Positions 36,788-45,445 of a stretch of DNA of 61,543 nt are shown piece after piece. The stretch's first letter is position 1, and the number at the start of each line of letters is the position of its first letter. A program made the translations under genes and the position numbers. The DNA comes from Collinsella aerofaciens (GTDB lineage: Bacteria > Actinomycetota > Coriobacteriia > Coriobacteriales > Coriobacteriaceae), in the NCBI RefSeq assembly GCF_005844325.1, contig NZ_SPFY01000013.1, positions 1-61,543 of the forward strand. The letters run 5' to 3'. The notes below the pieces were generated by a model, which saw only the letters and a list, made by a program, of their open reading frames with translations, was not told where the DNA came from and searched no databases.

Positions 36788-38196
36788 GTGAGCACCCCCA
36801 ACAAACCGATCGCGTGCTGCGCGACACCCGCATTCTGACGCTGCGCATTTGGGCTGTTGTCGGCTGCATTGTCATCGCCGCTGTCATCTTTAACCTTATG
36901 GGCATCCTGGCGCCGGTTATCGAGTTTCTCGCTGTTGGTTCCATCATTGCCTTTGTGATGTCCCCGATCACCAACTGGCTCGAGCACCATGGCGTGAATC
37001 GCGGCATCGGTTCGCTTATCGCGCTTATTGTTGTTGTTGCCGTGCTCGTCGGTGTCGTTTTCATCTTGTCGCCGATTCTCTTTGGTCAGATCATGGAAGT
37101 CCTGAGCCGCCTGCCCGAGCAGCTTCGTGTTGCGGGTGGCGATCTCAACGAGATGATCTCGCATGCCAAGACGCTCAATAACACGCCGCTCAAGGAGTAT
37201 TTGGACGATAATCTTTCGTCGCTGGTTACCGTGGCATCGAAGTATGTGTCTCAGATTGCTGCCGAGCTTGGCCGCGGTGTGTTCCCGCTCATCACCAATA
37301 CGGCCTCGCAGTTGTTCGTGATCTTCCTTGGTCTGGTGCTTGCCTACTGGATGGCCTGCGACTACCCTCGCATGCATCACGAGATTTGCACCATCATCGG
37401 TCAGGAGAAGGAGACCTCGTACCGCTTTATGGTCGCCATCCTTTCTCGCTCTGTCGGCGGCTACATGCGCGGTATGGTCGTGACGTCCATCTGCGGTGGT
37501 TTCCTCGCCTTTATCGGCTTCCTGATTATCGGCCATCCGTATGCGGCGCTCATGGCTATCTTCACTGGCATCATGCACTTGGTTCCGGTCGTCGGTCCCT
37601 GGGTGAGCGCGGCAATCGCCACGGTACTCGGCTTTATGTTCAGCCCCATGTTGGCGTTATGGACGCTCATCGTGACGATGGTCGCGCAAAACGTCACCGA
37701 CAATGTGATTTCGCCTAAGGTCATGCAGAGCTCAGTGCAGGTGCATCCCATTATGAGCCTTACGGCTCTCGTTATTGGTTCGGCACTCATGGGGCCCATC
37801 GGCATGATTATTGCCATCCCGCTTTGTGCGGCCCTCAAGGGCATCTTCGTGTACTACTTCGAGAATGAGACCGGCCGTCAGCTTGTGGCCTATGACGGAG
37901 CCGTGTTTAAGGGCACGCCGTACCGCGATGCCGATGGCAACCCGGTCGCCGCCTACGACGCGCTCGGCGACGACACCTTCATCTATGAGTCCGAGCTCAT
38001 CGGTAACGAGACTGCGCCCGAGGCCCAGGCCATGCCCAAACCCGAGCTCGATAATCCCTGGATGAAGCTCTCGGGCCTTCAGCCCGATGCTACGGGCTTT
38101 TTCAAGAATCCCTTCGCCAAAGACGACGATTTCAATATGAACGACGACACCAAAACCGGCATCGACGGCTCCATGGACGATTCGGATTCTAAATAG
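36784..38196 (+). CDS. AI-2E family (PerM/YtqI-like) membrane transporter
   Basis: The 470-residue protein has about eight hydrophobic segments with family motifs GSIIAFVMSPITNWLE, LGLVLAYWMACDYPRM, HLVPVVGPWVSAAIA and NVTDNVISPKVMQSSVQVHP. Family members move AI-2, ions or unknown substrates; the role cannot be fixed. A C-terminal cytoplasmic tail of about 110 residues, acidic and polar, is longer than usual. It ends the sigma operon; no terminator is seen directly after the stop. Confidence 0.87.
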   Translation: MSEHPQQTDRVLRDTRILTLRIWAVVGCIVIAAVIFNLMGILAPVIEFLAVGSIIAFVMSPITNWLEHHGVNRGIGSLIALIVVVAVLVGVVFILSPILFGQIMEVLSRLPEQLRVAGGDLNEMISHAKTLNNTPLKEYLDDNLSSLVTVASKYVSQIAAELGRGVFPLITNTASQLFVIFLGLVLAYWMACDYPRMHHEICTIIGQEKETSYRFMVAILSRSVGGYMRGMVVTSICGGFLAFIGFLIIGHPYAALMAIFTGIMHLVPVVGPWVSAAIATVLGFMFSPMLALWTLIVTMVAQNVTDNVISPKVMQSSVQVHPIMSLTALVIGSALMGPIGMIIAIPLCAALKGIFVYYFENETGRQLVAYDGAVFKGTPYRDADGNPVAAYDALGDDTFIYESELIGNETAPEAQAMPKPELDNPWMKLSGLQPDATGFFKNPFAKDDDFNMNDDTKTGIDGSMDDSDSK

Positions 38197-38202
38197 GTTC
38201 TA

Positions 38203-38442
38203 TTAACGTTTCTTGAAGTTGTAAATGACAAGAAACGCGACCAAAGCGATTGATAAGGGGCCGGCTACATAGAAAAAGAGAACGTCAATTGCGCGTAGAG
38301 TGTAATAAGCCTTATCGCCGGACATTACTGTATACAATACGTATCCAAATGATGGTTGGTTTGCGTACCAGCATGAGAAGGCCAAGAGCGCTAAAAGTGC
38401 TACAACCAGAAGTGCATTCAGGACAAATCGTTTGCTTTTCAT
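38203..38442 (-). CDS. Small two-helix membrane protein of unknown function
   Basis: This 79-residue protein begins MKSKRFVLNA. It has two hydrophobic segments (about 8-25 and 51-74) and ends in basic NFKKR. The ATG follows AAGGAG by six bases, which supports translation. I do not recognise a family. Base composition is clearly more A+T-rich than the genes on either side, suggesting a later arrival. It lies antisense to any transcript running on from the sigma operon, whose first + strand terminator is on its far side. Confidence 0.6.
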   Translation of the reverse strand: MKSKRFVLNALLVVALLALLAFSCWYANQPSFGYVLYTVMSGDKAYYTLRAIDVLFFYVAGPLSIALVAFLVIYNFKKR

Positions 38443-38534
38443 CGATCGCTCCTTCCGGGTGAATCTTATATGCAATTATACAGCAGTCCTTTTTCAAAGG
38501 ATCGCGCAGTACTAAATAACGTGCACTTTCGCTG

Positions 38535-38564
38535 GAGGGTCGCTGTTTGGCGACCCTCTTTTTT
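38535..38564 (+). terminator. Terminator upstream of alaS
   Basis: GAGGGTCGC at 38535-38543 pairs with GCGACCCTC at 38550-38558 and runs into TTTTTT. It points in the + direction, so it stops transcripts coming from the sigma operon across the small - strand gene. Confidence 0.85.
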
Positions 38565-38590
38565 GCACTTGCGCGGCGGGATGGTAATAT
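38563..38590 (+). promoter_or_regulatory. Promoter of alaS
   Basis: TTGCAC at 38563-38568 and TAATAT at 38585-38590 are separated by 16 bases, directly after the terminator and about 45 bases before the alaS start. Confidence 0.65.
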
Positions 38591-38636
38591 CGTTACGTTT
38601 GAACTGTTTCGATGTGAAACCGAGGAGATTCCCTCT

Positions 38637-41294
38637 ATGAGTGCTGACTACCCGTCAATGACTACGGCCGAGATCCGCTCCAAGTTCCTCAACTTCTTTG
38701 AGGAGCGCGGTCTTAAGCTCTATCCTTCTTCGTCCCTCGTCCCCGACGATCCTTCACTGCTGCTTGCCAACGCCGGCATGAACCAGTTTAAGGAGTACTA
38801 CCAGGGCAAGAAGACCATGAAGGAGATTGGCGCGATCTCCTGCCAGAAGTGCGTCCGCACCAACGACATCGACTGCATCGGCGAGGACGGCCGTCACCTG
38901 TCGTTCTTCGAGATGCTCGGCGATTTCTCTTTTGGCGGCGTCTCCAAGGAGCAGGCTTGCGCCTGGGCCTTTGAGCTCATCACCAAGGAGTTCAAGCTGC
39001 CGCTCGACCGCCTGTACTTTACCGTCTTTACCGAGGACGATGAGACCCATGACGTGTGGCGCTCCCTGGGCGTTGCCGAGGACCACATCTCCCGCTTGGG
39101 CGAGGACGACAACTTCTGGGCCGCTGGCCCCACCGGCCCCTGCGGTCCGTGCTCCGAGATCTACTTTGACATGGGCGAGGAGGTCGGTTGCGGCAGCCCC
39201 GACTGCAAGCCCGGCTGCGACTGCGACCGCTTCCTTGAGTTCTGGAACCTCGTGTTTACCCAGTACGACCGCCAGGAGGACGGCTCCATGCCGGAGCTGC
39301 CGCACCGCAACCTCGATACGGGCATGGGCCTGGAGCGCATGGCTGCCATCATGCAGCACAAGACCGCCAATTACGACGGCGATCTGATGCAGCACCTCAT
39401 CAAACTCGGTGAGGAGATTAGCGGCAAGACCTATGACGCCGATGACTACTCCGGCGCCAGCCGCTCCCTGCGCATCATCGCCGACCACTCCCGTGCTGTC
39501 GACTTTATGATCTCGGACGGCATCCTTCCCGGCAACGAGGGTCGCGAGTACGTCCTTCGCCGTCTGCTCCGCCGTGCCGTGTTCCACGGTCGCCTGCTGG
39601 GCATCGAGGGCGCCTTCCTGACCAAGTTCATCGACGAGGTCAACGCTCAAATGGGCGAGGCCTATCCCGAGTTGCTCAAGAACGTCGCGCTCGTCAAGGG
39701 TATCGTTGCCTCCGAGGAGGAGCGCTTCTCCACGACGCTCGACAACGGCCGCGTGTACCTGGACGAGGCCCTGGCAGCGCTTGCCGAGGGCGCTGTGCTT
39801 CCGGGCGATGTCGCCTTTAAGCTGCACGACACCTTTGGTTTCCCCATCGATCTGACCGTCGAGATCGCCGGCACCGCTGGCCACGACGTCGACATGGACG
39901 GCTTCACTGCCTGCATGGAGGACCAGAAGGCCCGCGCCCGCGCTAACGCCAAGGGCGACGCCTGGGGTAGCTTCAACGACGTGTGGGTCGAGCTTTCCGA
40001 CAAGGTCGCAGCGACCGAGTTCGACGGCTATGACAACGATGTGATCGAGGGCGCCAAGGTTGTCGCCATCGTGCGCAACGGCGAGTCCGTCGAGTCCGCA
40101 GCCGCGGGCGAGGATGTCGAGGTCGTGCTCGACCGCACCCCGTTCTATGCCGAGATGGGTGGTCAGCAGGGCGATGCCGGCAAGCTTTCCGCCGAGGGCG
40201 TTGTTCTGACCGTTGCCGACACCAAGAACCACAACGGCCTGTATGCCCACGTCGCGCACGTTGCCGATGGCACGCTGACTGTCGGTGCCGCTGTGACCGC
40301 CGCTCTCGACGCCGAGCGCCGTGGCTTCCTGCGCCGCAACCACACCGCCACGCACCTGCTCGACGCTGCCCTTAAGCAGGTCCTGGGCGAGCACGTCTCC
40401 CAGGCCGGCTCGCTGGTGACGCCCGAGCACCTGCGCTTTGACTTTACGCACTTCGAGGCCCTTTCCTCCGAGCAGCTCAAGGCTGTCGAGGACTTGGTCA
40501 ACCAGCAGATCTTCGCCTCCAAGCCGGTCGTGACCCGTGTTATGGGCATCGACGAGGCTAAGGCTGCCGGCGCTGTTGCTCTGTTTGGAGAGAAGTACGG
40601 CGATGTCGTCCGCGTCGTCTCCGTGGGCGCCGAGGACCAGCCGTTCTCTCGCGAGCTCTGCGGTGGCACGCACGCTGCTAACACCGCCGAGATCGGCCTG
40701 TTCAAGATTATTTCCGAGTCCTCTACGGGCTCGAACGTCCGCCGTATCGAGGCCGTGACCTCTAAGGGTGCTCTCGACTATATGGCCGACCGCCTGGCAC
40801 TCGTTGACGCCGCCGCTGCTGCGCTCAAGTGCCGCGTCGACGAGGTTCCCGCCCGTGTGGAGAACCTGCAGGTCGAGCTGCGCGAGACGTCCAACAAGCT
40901 CAAAAAGGCTCTGACCGGTGGTTCCTCCGACGCCATTTCCAGCTCCATCGAGGGTGCTGTCGAGCTCGGTGGCTACAAGCTCGTCGTTGCTGAGCTCCAG
41001 GGCCTTGAGGCTGCCGACCTGCGCAACGTATGGGATACCGTGCACCAGAAGGTCGCCGGCCCTGTCGCTTGTGTCGTCGCCAGCGTGACTGAGAAGGGCA
41101 CTCCGGCCCTGCTCGCTGCCGGCTCCGATGACGCCGTGAAGGCCGGGTTCCACGCCGGTAATGTGATCAAGCAGATCGCGGGTCTGGTCGACGGTCGCGG
41201 TGGTGGCCGTCCCAACATGGCCCAGGCCGGTGGCAAGAATGCTGCCGGCATCGCCGATGCCCTCGCGGCCGCCAAGACCGCGCTCGGCGCCTAA
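38637..41294 (+). CDS. alaS: Alanyl-tRNA synthetase
   Basis: AlaRS charges tRNA-Ala and edits Ser and Gly mischarging. The 885-residue class II enzyme has TTAEIRSKFLNFFEERG, the catalytic SCQKCVRTNDID and GPTGPCGPCSEIYFD regions, then the editing domain with HTATHLL near 568 and CGGTH near 676. A C-terminal C-Ala domain follows. The ATG at 38637 has GAGGAG upstream; an ATG seven codons later is also possible. It starts the alaS-ruvX-mltG-yqeG-aroK-aroB-like block. Confidence 0.96.
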   Translation: MSADYPSMTTAEIRSKFLNFFEERGLKLYPSSSLVPDDPSLLLANAGMNQFKEYYQGKKTMKEIGAISCQKCVRTNDIDCIGEDGRHLSFFEMLGDFSFGGVSKEQACAWAFELITKEFKLPLDRLYFTVFTEDDETHDVWRSLGVAEDHISRLGEDDNFWAAGPTGPCGPCSEIYFDMGEEVGCGSPDCKPGCDCDRFLEFWNLVFTQYDRQEDGSMPELPHRNLDTGMGLERMAAIMQHKTANYDGDLMQHLIKLGEEISGKTYDADDYSGASRSLRIIADHSRAVDFMISDGILPGNEGREYVLRRLLRRAVFHGRLLGIEGAFLTKFIDEVNAQMGEAYPELLKNVALVKGIVASEEERFSTTLDNGRVYLDEALAALAEGAVLPGDVAFKLHDTFGFPIDLTVEIAGTAGHDVDMDGFTACMEDQKARARANAKGDAWGSFNDVWVELSDKVAATEFDGYDNDVIEGAKVVAIVRNGESVESAAAGEDVEVVLDRTPFYAEMGGQQGDAGKLSAEGVVLTVADTKNHNGLYAHVAHVADGTLTVGAAVTAALDAERRGFLRRNHTATHLLDAALKQVLGEHVSQAGSLVTPEHLRFDFTHFEALSSEQLKAVEDLVNQQIFASKPVVTRVMGIDEAKAAGAVALFGEKYGDVVRVVSVGAEDQPFSRELCGGTHAANTAEIGLFKIISESSTGSNVRRIEAVTSKGALDYMADRLALVDAAAAALKCRVDEVPARVENLQVELRETSNKLKKALTGGSSDAISSSIEGAVELGGYKLVVAELQGLEAADLRNVWDTVHQKVAGPVACVVASVTEKGTPALLAAGSDDAVKAGFHAGNVIKQIAGLVDGRGGGRPNMAQAGGKNAAGIADALAAAKTALGA

Positions 41295-41311
41295 GAATCT
41301 AAGAAGTCACT

Positions 41312-41740
41312 GTGGTCGCGCTTGCGCTGGACATAGGGGAGACCAGGATTGGCATCGCCGTCTCGAGCCGTGATGGCAAGATGGCGATGCCCGTCAAGGT
41401 GCTCCCGGCCGCCGAGGTCACCGGTATGGCCAAGACGTTCCGCTACCTGGTCGAAGACTATGAGCCCGACATCCTGGTAAGCGGACGTCCCCTGACCATG
41501 GGCGGTGAGCCCGGCCCCCAAGCCGAGCGCGTTGCCGCCGTGGCGCAAAAGATTGCCGACGAGCTCGATCTTCCGCTGGAGTTTGAGGACGAGCGTCTGT
41601 CCTCGCAAGAGGCCAAGCGTATCCTGCGCGAGCAGGGCCTCAACGAAAAGCAGATGAGGGGCAAGATCGACATGATTGCCGCCAGCCTTTTTTTGCAGAC
41701 GTGGCTCGATCGTAAAAACGAGGAGGTTTCGCATGCCTAG
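41312..41740 (+). CDS. ruvX: Holliday junction resolvase-like RuvX/YqgF
   Basis: The 142-residue protein has the RNase H-like fold with LALDIGETRIGIAVSSRD, VSGRPLTMGGEPGPQAERV, EFEDERLSSQEAKRIL and the C-terminal KIDMIAASLFLQTWL. Homologues process the 5' end of pre-16S rRNA. The start is GTG. Its 3' end overlaps mltG by eight bases; alaS-ruvX-mltG is a common order. Confidence 0.93.
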   Translation: MVALALDIGETRIGIAVSSRDGKMAMPVKVLPAAEVTGMAKTFRYLVEDYEPDILVSGRPLTMGGEPGPQAERVAAVAQKIADELDLPLEFEDERLSSQEAKRILREQGLNEKQMRGKIDMIAASLFLQTWLDRKNEEVSHA

Positions 41741-43166
41741 TGCTTCCGATCCGCGCCAGCCGAATCGTACACGTCAGCCGGCGTCGCGCCCTGCCCAGCC
41801 TGGCCAGCGTCCGGCACAGCCGACGCAGCGCGCAGCTCAGCCTGCCGCGCGCCCGGTGCAGTCCTTCTCTCGTTCGGCCCAACCTGTTCAACGGACGGGT
41901 CAGCAGCCTTCTGCTCGTTCGGTTCAGCATCCGGCTTCTCACGCGGCTCAGCAGCCCACTGCTCGTACGGCCCAGCCTGCAGGCGGTACCCGCTTTAAGC
42001 AGCAGGCACCTACCCAGCGAACGCAGGCCCCCCAATCGCATTCTCATCACGCCCGCGGTTCGCATGGCGTTGCTCCGGCGACCCGCTCGAGCTACAACAC
42101 GCATACTCGTCGCGGTGCTCAAAAGAAGAGCTCTCCGGTTCCCATGATCATCGGCGTTGTGGTGGCGGTGCTTGCGCTTGTCGCGATCGTTTTCTTTGTC
42201 GTGCCGGCCGTCAAGGGCTTCTTTGCCGGTGAGGATACGAAGGTCACGGCTGGTCAGCAGGTTACGGTAACCATTCCCGACGGTGCTTCGGGCGATACGA
42301 TCGCCTCGATTCTCTCCGAGAACCATATCGTCGAGAATCCCAAGGATTACTATGCGGCGGTGAAAAAGCTCAACGCCGATATGTCGCTCAAGCCTGGTAC
42401 CTATTTGTTCACCACACTCATGGACGCGACCAAGGTTGTTCAGCAGCTCATGGAAGGTCCCAACGCGGGCTCCAATGCGCTAACAATCCCTGAGGGCCTG
42501 ACGGTCGATCAAGTCGCCGATCGTGTGGCCCAGGCCTACGATGGCATCTCTAAGGAAGACTTCCTCAACCAGGCTAAGGCCTCCAACTACGTGGACGACT
42601 ATAGCTTCCTTAAGGGCGCCGCCAACGACTCGCTTGAGGGTTTCTTGTTCCCCAAGACTTATTCGTTGGGCGATTCGCCGACGGTCGATGACGTGATTCG
42701 CGCTATGCTCGATCAGTTTAAGACCGAGTACAAGTCGCTTGACTTTGCGAGCTGCGAAGCCAAGATCAAGGAACGCTACGGTGTGGAGATGTCCGACTAC
42801 GACATCGTCAACTTGGCCTCTATCGTTGAGCGCGAGGGCCTCAACGCCGACCAGCGCGCGCACGTGGCCTCGGTCTTCTACAACCGTCTTGCCGGCAAGC
42901 TCGATGGTCTGCGCTATCTCAACAGCGATGCGACCATGATGTATGTCACCGGTGGCGAGGTTACCGCCGACGACCTGCAGAGCGATAGTCCGTATAACAC
43001 CTATAAGCATGAGGGTCTGCCATCCACGCCCATCTGCTCTCCGTCGCTCGAGGCACTCAAGGCCACGCTTGAGCCGACCGACTCCGATGACCTGTATTTC
43101 TACATTACGCAGGACGAGGAGTACTTCTCGCAAACCTACGAAGAGCATCAACAGTCTTGGAATTAG
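41733..43166 (+). CDS. mltG: Endolytic murein transglycosylase MltG with a long Gln/Pro/Arg-rich N-terminus
   Basis: MltG cuts nascent peptidoglycan glycan strands near the membrane. The 477-residue protein starts with about 120 residues of QPxxRxAQP-like low-complexity sequence on the cytoplasmic side, then one membrane helix (about 136-160). A LysM-like domain and the YceG catalytic domain follow, with LASIVEREGLNADQRAHVASV holding the catalytic Glu, shown as SIVEREGLN, and YNTYKHEGLPSTPICSP near the end. The ATG at 41733 follows AGGAGG. The disordered tail may dock division proteins, an inference. Confidence 0.92.
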   Translation: MPSASDPRQPNRTRQPASRPAQPGQRPAQPTQRAAQPAARPVQSFSRSAQPVQRTGQQPSARSVQHPASHAAQQPTARTAQPAGGTRFKQQAPTQRTQAPQSHSHHARGSHGVAPATRSSYNTHTRRGAQKKSSPVPMIIGVVVAVLALVAIVFFVVPAVKGFFAGEDTKVTAGQQVTVTIPDGASGDTIASILSENHIVENPKDYYAAVKKLNADMSLKPGTYLFTTLMDATKVVQQLMEGPNAGSNALTIPEGLTVDQVADRVAQAYDGISKEDFLNQAKASNYVDDYSFLKGAANDSLEGFLFPKTYSLGDSPTVDDVIRAMLDQFKTEYKSLDFASCEAKIKERYGVEMSDYDIVNLASIVEREGLNADQRAHVASVFYNRLAGKLDGLRYLNSDATMMYVTGGEVTADDLQSDSPYNTYKHEGLPSTPICSPSLEALKATLEPTDSDDLYFYITQDEEYFSQTYEEHQQSWN

Positions 43167-43167
43167 C

Positions 43168-43665
43168 ATGAGGATTTTTAGCCCCAAACGTTACGTTGCC
43201 TCGGTCGATCGCATCGACCTTGATACCCTTTGGGCCGACGGCAAACGCGCCATTCTGCTCGATCGCGATAACACCCTGGTGCCGCGTGACACCGAGCAGG
43301 TTCCCGCTGCGGTTTCCGCTTGGCTCGATACCGCCCGCGCCAAAGGCTTTAAGCTGTGCATGGTGTCCAACAACTGGCATCGCGACCAGGTCATGGCATC
43401 AGCACGCGAGCTGGGACTCGAGGCCATCAGCCATGCCATGAAGCCGGCGCCGTTTGCCCTCAAGGCGGGTCTTAAGCGCCTCGGCGCCACGGCCGACGAG
43501 GCGGTGCTGATCGGTGATCAGCTCTACACGGACGTGTGGAGCGGCAACTTCGCCGGCGTCGATACCATCCTGGTAAAGCCGCAGGCCACGCAGGACCTGT
43601 GGTATACGCAGATCTTCCGTATCTTTGAGCGCCGGGCCCTGCGCGACCTTCCCTGCGAGGAATAG
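43168..43665 (+). CDS. YqeG-family HAD IIIA phosphatase
   Basis: The 165-residue protein has the HAD motif I ILLDRDNTLVPR, motif II CMVSNNW and motif III-IV EAVLIGDQLYTDVWSGN. YqeG family members act on an unknown phosphate substrate; a mitochondrial homologue is a phosphatidylglycerophosphatase. The ATG lies one base after the mltG stop (TAGCATG), so translation is coupled. It leads directly into aroK. Confidence 0.87.
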   Translation: MRIFSPKRYVASVDRIDLDTLWADGKRAILLDRDNTLVPRDTEQVPAAVSAWLDTARAKGFKLCMVSNNWHRDQVMASARELGLEAISHAMKPAPFALKAGLKRLGATADEAVLIGDQLYTDVWSGNFAGVDTILVKPQATQDLWYTQIFRIFERRALRDLPCEE

Positions 43666-43673
43666 GTCTCGTC

Positions 43674-44207
43674 ATGTCCCAGCACACCAAACACGGCTGC
43701 GACCATATCTTCTTTATCGGCTTTTTGGGCGCGGGCAAATCGACGCTCGCGCGCAACGTCGGCACTATGTTCAAGCGGCGTTTTATCGATACCGACCGCC
43801 TAGTCGTCCGCCGTTGCGGCAAGTCGGTAACCGAGATTTTTGAGACCGAGGGTGAGGATCGTTTTCGCGAGCTCGAGACCTCGGCGCTCCGTTCGCTCCA
43901 AAGCGAGCGCAGTCTGTTGGTTTCGTGCGGGGGCGGTATCGTCGAGACGCCGGTGAATATTGAGCTGATGCACGAAATGGGTACGTGCGTGTACCTCGAG
44001 GGCGACTTTGAGGATTCGATTCGCCAGATTCGTCGGTCCGACACGCGCCCCGATTTCCGCTCGCCCGAGCATGCCGCGCGCTTGTTTGAGCATCGCCGTC
44101 CGCTGTATCGCCAGGCCGCCGATATTACCCTTGATATTCGCAACAAGTCCTTCGAGGACGTTTCCTACCTTTGTGCCGAGATGCTTTTGGAGCGTGGACT
44201 GCTATGA
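43674..44207 (+). CDS. aroK: Shikimate kinase
   Basis: AroK phosphorylates shikimate at the 3-hydroxyl. The 177-residue protein has Walker A GFLGAGKST (16-24), the shikimate-binding aspartate and arginine in IDTDRLVVRRCGKSVTEIFE and GEDRFRELE, the Walker B-like CGGGIVETP, and the lid RPLYRQAADITL. The stop overlaps the next gene as ATGA. The aroK-aroB order with pepP-efp downstream is the standard actinobacterial arrangement. Confidence 0.93.
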   Translation: MSQHTKHGCDHIFFIGFLGAGKSTLARNVGTMFKRRFIDTDRLVVRRCGKSVTEIFETEGEDRFRELETSALRSLQSERSLLVSCGGGIVETPVNIELMHEMGTCVYLEGDFEDSIRQIRRSDTRPDFRSPEHAARLFEHRRPLYRQAADITLDIRNKSFEDVSYLCAEMLLERGLL

Positions 44208-45313
44208 TTCGCCGCCAACTGATCAATTTCCAAAACCGCAGCGTCGATGTCCGTGTCGGATTGGGCGCGTTCGATGAGCTGTCGCGTATGTTTGCCTCGG
44301 CTGTGGGCAAGCCTAAGCGCGCGATGGTGGTTTGGAACTCCGCCTCGTCAGAACGTTTTGATGAGGTCGTCGAGCATGCGCTGGTCGACGCCGGTTTTGC
44401 CGTGTCGCAGTTCTCCCTTGAGGTTTCGCCTGCTGGTGCCACGCTGGCCGATGCCGATGCTATCTTTGGCGCCTTGTCTGCCAACGGCATTACCTGCGAC
44501 GATCTGGTTGTCGCCGTTGGCGATGCCGCAACCTGCTCGGTTGTTAGCTGGTGCGCCAACCAGTGGTGTGGCCGAACCGAGTGCGCGCTGCTGCCGACGA
44601 CCTTTGACGCCATGCTCACGGTCGCGACGACCATGAAGCCGCTCATTGCCTCGTCGTCGAATGCGCTTCCCGCTATCGCGTTCCGTCCCGAACCGGGCTT
44701 GGTCGTGTGTGACCTCGACCTTGTTCGCGAGGCGGACCCCGAGGACCTCAAGCTCGGCTATGTGGTACTTGTTGGCACCATGCTTTCGAGCAGTAAGTCC
44801 CGTTGGAATCAGTTTACTGAGACCGTCCCCGAGATTCTCGCGGGCGAGGAGGTCGCGCTCGTCAATGCCGTTCAATGGTCTCAGACTGCCCGCAAGGACG
44901 TACTGATGGCCACGAACCCGAGCGCTCGCCATGCGCTCGATTTTGGCAAGACGGGGGAGCGTACCCTGCGCGCCTGCTTGGGCGATGCCGCTTCGCAGGC
45001 CCCTGCCTACCAGCTGTTGTCCGAGGGCATTCGCTTTGAGGCACGCCTTGCACATGATGCCTGCGATTTCGATATCGATTACGTCTTTGAGGTCGATGAC
45101 TGCTTGGAGGACTTTGGTATCGAGGAACTTGCCTTCGATCTGGAGTCTGCCGCATATATCGAGGAGTTCCGCAAGCAGCAGTTTGCACGCTCGAACCGCA
45201 GCATGTTGCCGCTGCCCGCGGCACTCGGCGCCATTCGCCTAACGAACGTTGAGGACGAGGTTCTTAAGCGCCATGCTCACGCCTACTTGGCTTCTCGTAA
45301 AGAACTTCTCTAA
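44204..45313 (+). CDS. 3-dehydroquinate synthase (AroB) homologue lacking catalytic residues
   Basis: The 369-residue protein aligns along its length with AroB. DLVVAVGDAATCSVVSWCAN stands where AroB has GGGVVGDLAGF, LLPTTFDAMLTVATTMKPL where it has PTTLLAQVDSSVGGKT, and ARHALDFGKTGERTLRACL where it has LNLGHTFGHAIE. Thus the NAD-binding glycines, the substrate lysine of GGKTG, and the zinc ligands (Glu of AEVIK, His of GHTFGHA, His of HGEA) all appear substituted. It holds the normal aroB place after aroK. It is most likely a non-catalytic paralogue or a repurposed fold, not a working dehydroquinate synthase. Confidence 0.75.
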   Translation: MIRRQLINFQNRSVDVRVGLGAFDELSRMFASAVGKPKRAMVVWNSASSERFDEVVEHALVDAGFAVSQFSLEVSPAGATLADADAIFGALSANGITCDDLVVAVGDAATCSVVSWCANQWCGRTECALLPTTFDAMLTVATTMKPLIASSSNALPAIAFRPEPGLVVCDLDLVREADPEDLKLGYVVLVGTMLSSSKSRWNQFTETVPEILAGEEVALVNAVQWSQTARKDVLMATNPSARHALDFGKTGERTLRACLGDAASQAPAYQLLSEGIRFEARLAHDACDFDIDYVFEVDDCLEDFGIEELAFDLESAAYIEEFRKQQFARSNRSMLPLPAALGAIRLTNVEDEVLKRHAHAYLASRKELL

Positions 45314-45350
45314 GATTTATTGACTTCCATCCTCTTTCGTATCATGTTGA

Positions 45351-45413
45351 GGGGCGGGTTTCCAATCGGTTGCGGATCGCATGCGATTCCGTCGTTCGGT
45401 TGAGACCCGTCCC
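45351..45413. promoter_or_regulatory. Long hairpin in the pepP leader
   Basis: GGGGCGGGTTTC at 45351-45362 pairs with GAGACCCGTCCC at 45402-45413 (two weak positions), with an inner GCGGATCG/CGATTCCGT helix. TTGACT at 45320-45325 lies just upstream as a possible -35. No T-tract follows, so it is a leader structure or stabilising stem more than a terminator. Confidence 0.45.
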
Positions 45414-45445
45414 GTCTATATAGAGACAACAAGAAAGGAATCTGC

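Noticed and set aside
38754-41153. 799-codon reverse frame opposite alaS
   Set aside because: It is an antisense shadow of a conserved synthetase with no motifs of its own.
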